DNA from: Solea solea
Taxonomy: Eukaryota > Chordata > Actinopteri > Pleuronectiformes > Soleidae
Length of the DNA stretch: 64,000 bases
NCBI RefSeq assembly: GCF_958295425.1
Contig: NC_081147.1
Coordinates: forward strand, 4,299,290-4,363,289
Direction: 5' to 3'
Made by a program: the position numbers and the translations under genes. Positions 58,021-64,000 of this stretch are shown here, piece by piece (position 1 is the stretch's first letter; every line of letters starts with the position of its first letter). The notes beneath the pieces are model-generated. The model was not told the DNA's origin. It saw only the letters and a program-made list of their open reading frames with translations, and made no database searches.

Positions 58021-59124
58021 AAGCTATTAAGAAGTCGCTGCTGAATGGATAATAAAGAACAGCAATATAAATGTACTAGTTTGTGCATGAAGTGTGACAA
58101 ATCAGCACTTTGTAATGGATTTGTAGCTGTTCCTCAAGTGAACAGCAAATCACAGACATTTTATATGTGGAACTACTTTTTGAAAGTATCATCTATCAAC
58201 TATTACCACCCAATTCACAATAGAAAGTGACATGCGCACATTTATGCATACATTTTTGACTATTTGTACTGTCATTTTTGTCATGTAATACTAAATAAAA
58301 ATTTTAATTGGTGAACCATTTTGACATTTTGAAGAGGTACAGTACTTGTTTGATAAATTAATACAGGATGACGGGAAGTGGGGTGCTGAGGAGTGGAACA
58401 CAAAGCGTGTTTGTCTGTTTTTCCTATATTTCTGATTGATAATTTCCTTGTCCAATAATATAAACATATTTAAATTATGTTGGATCATTACTTTCCACCA
58501 CCTAACTGATGACATCAGCACACTCGGGTCAAAATGTAAGGGTCAGCGCTGGTCCAAGAGAATGTAGGAAAAGCAATGGCACAGAAAACACTCCTGGATT
58601 TCTTTATTTCTAAAACCCCTCAAAGCAACCAAAACACAGAGAGGGGATGCAGTGCCAAGGGAACATGAAGTATAAGTGTGTCAACAAATGTTATGTTTGG
58701 AAAGTTCAGGAGCATGAGTATCAGCCCTCGTTAGCCCTAGAGGAAACGTTACTGAGATGTGAGCAAATTTGATTTTGGAGAAAAGATAGAAACAACGTGT
58801 CATTTTAGAAAATGCCGTCAACGTTTTAATGCCTGTAGTGTTCCTGCTGAGTGCCGACACCACGTTAAATATCGGTATCTTGAAGTATGTTGCCGGTTAC
58901 TCTAATATCGTTCAGTCCCTCATTTTGATGGTGTCATAGCTCTTGACGTGTGTTGAAGCAAGGAAAACGTGTTGGCGCATGCACATACAAAGTCTTGCAT
59001 GCTATATACTATACAGAACCCCTTGGCAAAGTTATGTTCCCACGCACATGAATTAATCACAACTTCATTTTATGCATGTTATTCAACAAATCTGAAAAAA
59101 AATATAATGCTAATTAATTTAGCT
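58021..59124. other. No recognised feature
   Basis: Unassigned AT-rich DNA. Confidence 0.4.
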
Positions 59125-59180
59125 GAAAACTACCTCCCGCGACCCATCTGTGGGTCCTGACCCAGACTTTGGGTAATGCT
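59125..59180 (+). mobile_element. Short repeat fragment, possible hAT end
   Basis: CCGCGACCCATCTGTGGGTC followed by CTGACCCAGACTTTGGG resembles the end region of a fish repeat. Too short to classify firmly. Confidence 0.35.
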
Positions 59181-59749
59181 GTCCAGTAGCATCAGTGCAA
59201 CTGTACCATGGACTGTTCATGTAAGACATTTAAATTGACTGATCCATTTGATTCATAAAATCCGCCTACCATCCATCTGTCACGTATAAAACTAGTGCAT
59301 GTGATGAGAGGAGCTGAGGACAGAGAGACATTATCCCAAAACATGATTATTATTTTAAAAGCCTACGCACACAATTTTTTTTTTTTCAGCAGTTCTGTGT
59401 ACATATTTTGGGTCTGAACATATACCAATAGCTACTGTCCCCACTTCCTAAAAATGTCCTCACTTTGTAACGTCTACACTCAAACTGGTCCTCACAAACA
59501 TATAAAAAGTACACACACAAATACTAATCACTGCCGTTGCAATATCATGATGTTTCAATTACAATGATACAGTGCATGGTGTCGGGTGATGACAGTTGGC
59601 CAAGTGGAGCAAATGAATGCATCTGGCAAGAGAGAGAAAGAGGAAGAGGACAAACAGAAAACTGGTTTGGTTTGTCAAGCAAAAGGAATGAAAAATATTT
59701 TTTTCAAGCAAAACATTTTGGCATGTTAAAAACATAAATTGGCCACATA
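59181..59749. other. No recognised feature
   Basis: Unassigned. T-run at 59375-59389. Confidence 0.4.
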
Positions 59750-59955
59750 GTGGAACTGGTGGGTAGCATTGTTGCCTCACAGCAAGAATGCTGTCAGTTT
59801 GCATTCTGGTCCAGGCCTTTCTGTGTGGAGTTTGCATGTTCTCCCCTTGTGCATGGGTTTATTCCAGTTTTCCTCCCATAGTGCAAAAACATGCAGAGGT
59901 GAATAGGTGTGAATGTGAGAGTGAATGGTTGTTTGTCTGTATATTGAATATATAT
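59750..59955 (+). repeat. Dispersed teleost repeat A, plus orientation
   Basis: In order: GTAGCATTGTTGCCTCACAG, GCCTTTCTGTGTGGAGTTTG, CATGTTCTCCCC, TTTTCCTCCCATAGTGCAAA, GTGAATGGTTGTTTGTCTG. Well preserved; the 3' third is missing. Confidence 0.8.
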
Positions 59956-59963
59956 ATAAATTA

Positions 59964-60215
59964 GGGCTCTCAATAGATTAAATATTAAAAAAATAATCTC
60001 ACATTTCGAAATGTGTTAATCTAGATGAATTGCAAGTTTGAATCTGATCTGATCTGATCTGATGCAGACAATTGTGGCAAACAGACCAATAAGTATCAAC
60101 TCTTTATTTCTTATTTGAAGGTTTGAGGACTTCCTTTTATCGTTAACCTTCACTGCTCTTGAAGTGTGGCAACATTGACTTGTGTTCTCCAAGATTTGTT
60201 AACTTTTTTTAATGC
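59964..60215. mobile_element. hAT-like MITE relic
   Basis: TTAGGGCTCTCAATAGATTA with ATAATCTCACATTTCG, and later GTTAACTTTTTTTAATGCG at 60198, match the two halves of a common fish MITE whose ends read TAGGGCTGTCAA. It is interrupted by a (CTGAT)n run at 60042-60063. Confidence 0.45.
60042..60063 (+). repeat. (CTGAT)n microsatellite
   Basis: Four consecutive CTGAT units. Confidence 0.9.
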
Positions 60216-60698
60216 GTTAAATTTAAATGTGGAGTGACCTGAAAACTGCCAGTTTGATTATTAACATTGAAGGGAGTGTGTGCTGTCACCTAAAGACATC
60301 AGTGAAGTCTCTTTGTTGCTCTCTGGAGGATGAATTAATGTCTTCCGAGCATCAGTAACATTGTACTAATGCATCTCCATTAGACACTGCTGCCAGCCCC
60401 CGGTGTGTCTGTCCCCTAAAGGACACAGAAAGTGAGATGGACAAACACAAAGAGCATGAAAGTAAAGAAGAAAGGGGGGTGAGGTCGACAGAGTGCTCGT
60501 GAGGTGGGAGGATTTTTTTTAGGCAGATATATAAGCCAGATGAAGGAGGAGGAGGACACATGACACCCGGAGGCAGGTGATGGTGGACTCGCAGAAAACA
60601 GACAAGTATGGACAAAACGAGAGGTAGAAATAGAAAGTGGAGAAACTGTGAAAATGACTGAGGGACAGTTCAAGAAGGACAGGAGGCAGAGGTGACAC
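60216..60698. other. No gene; purine-rich
   Basis: GA-rich plus strand from about 60420 leading into the GA microsatellite. The minus frames 60352-60615 and 60416-60739 are serine/leucine-rich artefacts. Confidence 0.5.
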
Positions 60699-60729
60699 AG
60701 AGAGAGAGAGGGAGAGAGAGAGAGAGAGA
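60699..60729 (+). repeat. (GA)n microsatellite
   Basis: About 15 GA units with one GG interruption. Confidence 0.95.
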
Positions 60730-61294
60730 AATCAAGCAACAGAGTGACTTCAAGAGCAACACAGGAATCAGAGTGAGGCAGAAACCAGCAAGGGACTAAT
60801 GTATTAATGGGGTTGCCATGGAGAGCAGCACCTATGATGAATGCGTGGGTTGATTATGCAACAAATTAACTGTAATTCACCCATTTCACATAACATCATG
60901 ACCACTGAACCATAGGGAACTCAGACAATTAAGTAAAGGAAATACAGTATAGATTGTGTATCTGTGCAAACACCACTGGGTTGGCAAAGTACTGATGTCT
61001 ATGTGGAGCAACATATACAGTACATGTAAACAGTGACTCACCAGGGGAAATGCAACAGCAAGACAAATACACATCATTTCAGCACGCTGATTAAAATTGT
61101 TTTTTCTTTTCAGATTACTGTAAGACAGTAAAGCGTATTAATCATCATATTGACATTATGTGAAAAATCCACATTGTGAGACCCATAAGGATTATGTCGA
61201 GGCTTCCTTGGTGGCCGCACCTGCATTTGCCCACTTCAAGCCCATACCCATTTAGTAGCCTTTCCAGGGTACCAGGGTACAAAGTAAGATGGAC
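60730..61294. other. No recognised feature
   Basis: Unassigned. Confidence 0.4.
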
Positions 61295-61390
61295 TTAGAC
61301 AAATTATGCATGTCCCATATGGGCCCCACATGGGCTCCCCATGGAGGCAAACATGGGTGGGGCCACCATTGGGTGCATGTTTGTGGTTGA
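61295..61390. repeat. ATGGG-rich palindromic repeat
   Basis: CCATATGGGCCCCACATGGG, then CTCCCCATGG, ACATGGGTGGGG and CATTGGGTGCATG. Repeated CATGGG/CCCATG words give local palindromes. This type of short repeated block occurs widely in fish genomes. Confidence 0.5.
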
Positions 61391-63139
61391 GTTAGCTTAG
61401 CAAGTCTTGTTATCCAAAGTAAAACTAGTGTTTCCATAACCCTCGATTAAAATAAAATAAAATAATCTAAGATATAAGAAACTACTGTATATGGTACACC
61501 AAGACAAGAAGCAAAAGGCTCGCAACTGCGTTAGAAGGCAAAAACATACTGGAGCGTGGAAATTATGCATTAGTCCATGACATGAGCACATTTAAATCAA
61601 CATGTTGCTACTCACATTAGTATGGTGTTAGGACTGAGTGATATGGACTGCAAATATCTTCATATATGTTGGCTGAAAAATTAAAAACCATATATATCCG
61701 AGTATAATAACATCTCCAAACACATTCACTCACATCCACTACAGACCTCTCTATGTAGTACTGTTCCCCGCCTCCAAAGAAACACTGATTGTTATGCTCA
61801 TGAATTAAAATTAAATTAAAATTGCTTTAGCATGAAACCAAATTTTAATAACCAGAAAAGCCATTACACATCTTAATCAGCGTGTTAATACTGTCCCAGT
61901 GCACGGCGACGATTGTTTAGACGTTTGTTTCCTTTGTGAGGATGGCCTATTTGCTCACCCAGATAGAGGAGACTCTGCTCTACTCTTCTTTAAAGAGACA
62001 CAAACACCAGCATGGCTCTGTAGGGATGGTATAAACAGTACGGTGTAATTAATAAATGTACAGCATTTGAAAACATGTATTTGCCACTACATGTTGTAAT
62101 GGCAGAGGGTAAAGTTGGAGTTTAGCACATAAATGAGAGTATGAAAATTGGCACTTGTTCTCTTAAAAGCAAGGGTCTATTTGATGACATATGTGCAAAT
62201 GTGTGAAGAGAAAGGCAGCGGACAACAGAAGACAAGCTATAAGGATTTTCACCACAATTATTTCCTGGTCACTGAATTTCCGATTTATTTTTCTAGAGGC
62301 TTTATGGTGGATAAAATGAGGTTCACTCATCCAGCTCTGGCCATAGTTTTCTGTCCAAACTACACAATTTCAACACAGTTAATATTAATATAAGCTGATG
62401 CACTGAATTTGAGTAACGCTGAGTAAGAAGTAGACTAATTTTCCTTTAGACCTCCATTTAAATGGAGTTATTTTTGCACTTGCAACATGTTATAATGGTT
62501 ACTGACAGTGATGTGTACAGACGCGCACAGTATACATATCAGTCAATATGTATATAAATCTATAATTAGACGCTACACATGTATTCAGGCTGGTCCAGTC
62601 ACCGTGACTGAACCCAATCTGAAATAGTTTTTGAATGATTCTGGCCCCGACACCTGAGATTTTATCAGGTCCTGACAGAGTGTTGTGGCATATCTATGCT
62701 CTCGATTGTGCTCGATGTTAGTTAGAAAAAATGTGGTTCGAGGGCGATAACGTGCTCTGCTTTCGCAATAAGCTGCAGGCTTGTATACATGCAATATTAA
62801 ATGAAGACGCGCAGCGTGTGGAATCTGCAACCTGGCACTGGCACTTGCAATATGCTGCTCTATGGAATCTATTGCAGTCAGATATGGTTGTGTGAAACAG
62901 CCGTAAAATGTATTTTTGTAAAAAAGGTTTTGTCACGTCTGAGACTGAAAGATGGTGTAGTGGGTTTGATGAAATACAACTGTTGGGATGTCGTTGCTGA
63001 CCGGATTTGTCATGCGTACTTCTCATTACCGTACCTACTAGACTATGGATACTTCACCAATTTGCATTTAGCTTTGTATTACAAGAATAGTGGTAGTATT
63101 TTTGAATAATTGTGCTTCCCTCCCTCCCTCCCACAGTTT
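61391..63139. other. No recognised feature
   Basis: AT-rich and unassigned. The two opposing 102-residue frames at 62718-63109 have no domain. Confidence 0.4.
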
Positions 63140-63340
63140 TACTATTGTGGTCACTGGGAAAATTGCTTTCTGGGCCGCATAAGTATTTTCTGTTGTAGTA
63201 TCGCATGTGGCCACAGGAAAAGAAAATGTCTTCATGGCTTTACTCTGTAAGGAGGGGGTGTGGCCTATGGCTGTGCCTCACTGGGCAGCGAGCGCAGTGC
63301 ATTCTGGGAGTTGTTGACGTTCATCTACATTAGCCAAAAA
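63140..63340. repeat. Possible MITE fragment
   Basis: GGGGGTGTGGCCTATGGCTG and AGTGCATTCTGGGAGTTG resemble pieces of a common fish MITE. Ends are not defined. Confidence 0.3.
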
Positions 63341-64000
63341 TACATTTTCTGCCTTTCTCGGCCAATATGTCACATACTTCAAATATTATTTCACATTTCT
63401 GCTATATAGATGACCCAGTTTTAATAAACATTCATCTTTCCAGAGGTGAAATATTCCTGGTGAGCCTTTGGTTGAAGATATATGTACAAAAGGTACAGCA
63501 TTACATTAAGCTTGTCTTACATCTGCTGTTAATGTCAGAGTCTTACAGTTAGTATTGAAACCATAGACGGCATATGTGTGTCAATCATGTTGCTGTTGAC
63601 GCAGTGTTATAGTCTCACTAGAATTTCTATGAATAACTCATCGTGATATTCACAGGACATTAAAGCGTCAATGAAACATACATCATTGTAATAAGAGCTG
63701 TCTAACCAAGAGGCAGTTGGGTGTGACGTCAACCATAATAATCTGAACTCCAATTTTACGCCTCGAGAACTGATTTGGCCAGTGCCATGTTGACGTTTTT
63801 CAAACCAAAGTTCAGAGTTGTCACTTGCAACCCGGCCCCTACTGGACAATACCAGCTGTGAATCACACTAGTGTCCACTCATTTTTAAATTATGGGAACA
63901 TAATTTACAACTTTGGAATCATGGCATGATTCAAGAGGAATCAAAACGAGTGAATGAGACCAAGACTGCTCATAAATCAGGTCTATGATGAAGATGAAGG
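63341..64000. other. No recognised feature
   Basis: Unassigned to the end of the window. Confidence 0.4.

Noticed and set aside
1..64000. CRISPR array, phage, bacterial operon or toxin system
   Set aside because: No regularly spaced repeats, operon-like gene packing or such proteins; the content is vertebrate transposon debris.

Overview
The window looks like nuclear DNA of a teleost fish, probably a percomorph. It is AT-rich and has long stretches with no coding signal. It carries a typical fish mix of old transposons: L2-like, RTE-like and restriction-endonuclease-type LINEs, Tc1-like and hAT-like DNA transposons, Gypsy-type LTRs, short inverted-repeat elements (MITEs) and CA/GA microsatellites. 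I found no rRNA gene, tRNA gene, CRISPR array, bacterial operon or intact protein-coding host gene. It is best read as an intergenic region or a very large intron. All family names rest on motifs and remembered consensus sequences, not on a search.

Layout. 1-15 kb is mostly unique DNA with a reverse-transcriptase (RT) scrap at the left edge, a long-hairpin MITE (1662-1812), two copies of a MITE with CCAGTGTGTAA-type ends, and simple repeats. 15.7-18.6 kb is a nest: a 5'-truncated L2-like LINE on the minus strand with a complete solo LTR inserted in its 3' tail (target duplication AGCGC). 20.2-26.1 kb holds a Tc1-like 3' half, a small hAT-like MITE, a young L2 insertion whose partial reading frame is still open (7-bp target duplication) and two minus-strand solo LTRs. 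28.7-37.6 kb contains several LINE C-terminal scraps, a hAT relic with a BED zinc finger, and a 27-bp tandem repeat. 38.1-44.7 kb has a MITE split by a hAT-like element that carries a GC-rich block, a decayed Tc1 transposase, and a LINE reduced to its two ends. 47-48 kb is the tail of a LINE with a restriction-like endonuclease. 54-57.2 kb has a heavily deleted Gypsy pol and a solo LTR interrupted by a hAT-like element. 57-64 kb is mostly unique DNA with a few MITE fragments and microsatellites.

No genes here act together in a pathway. What the sequence records is a history of insertion, LTR-LTR recombination, nesting and decay. All four solo LTRs and the Gypsy pol lie on the minus strand. 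The most unusual structures are the hAT-like carrier with GC-rich cargo (38332-39018), the LTR with a hAT-like element between two ~68-bp direct duplications (55717-57196), and the two-ended mini-LINE (about 43850-44735). I saw no convincing new biological system.
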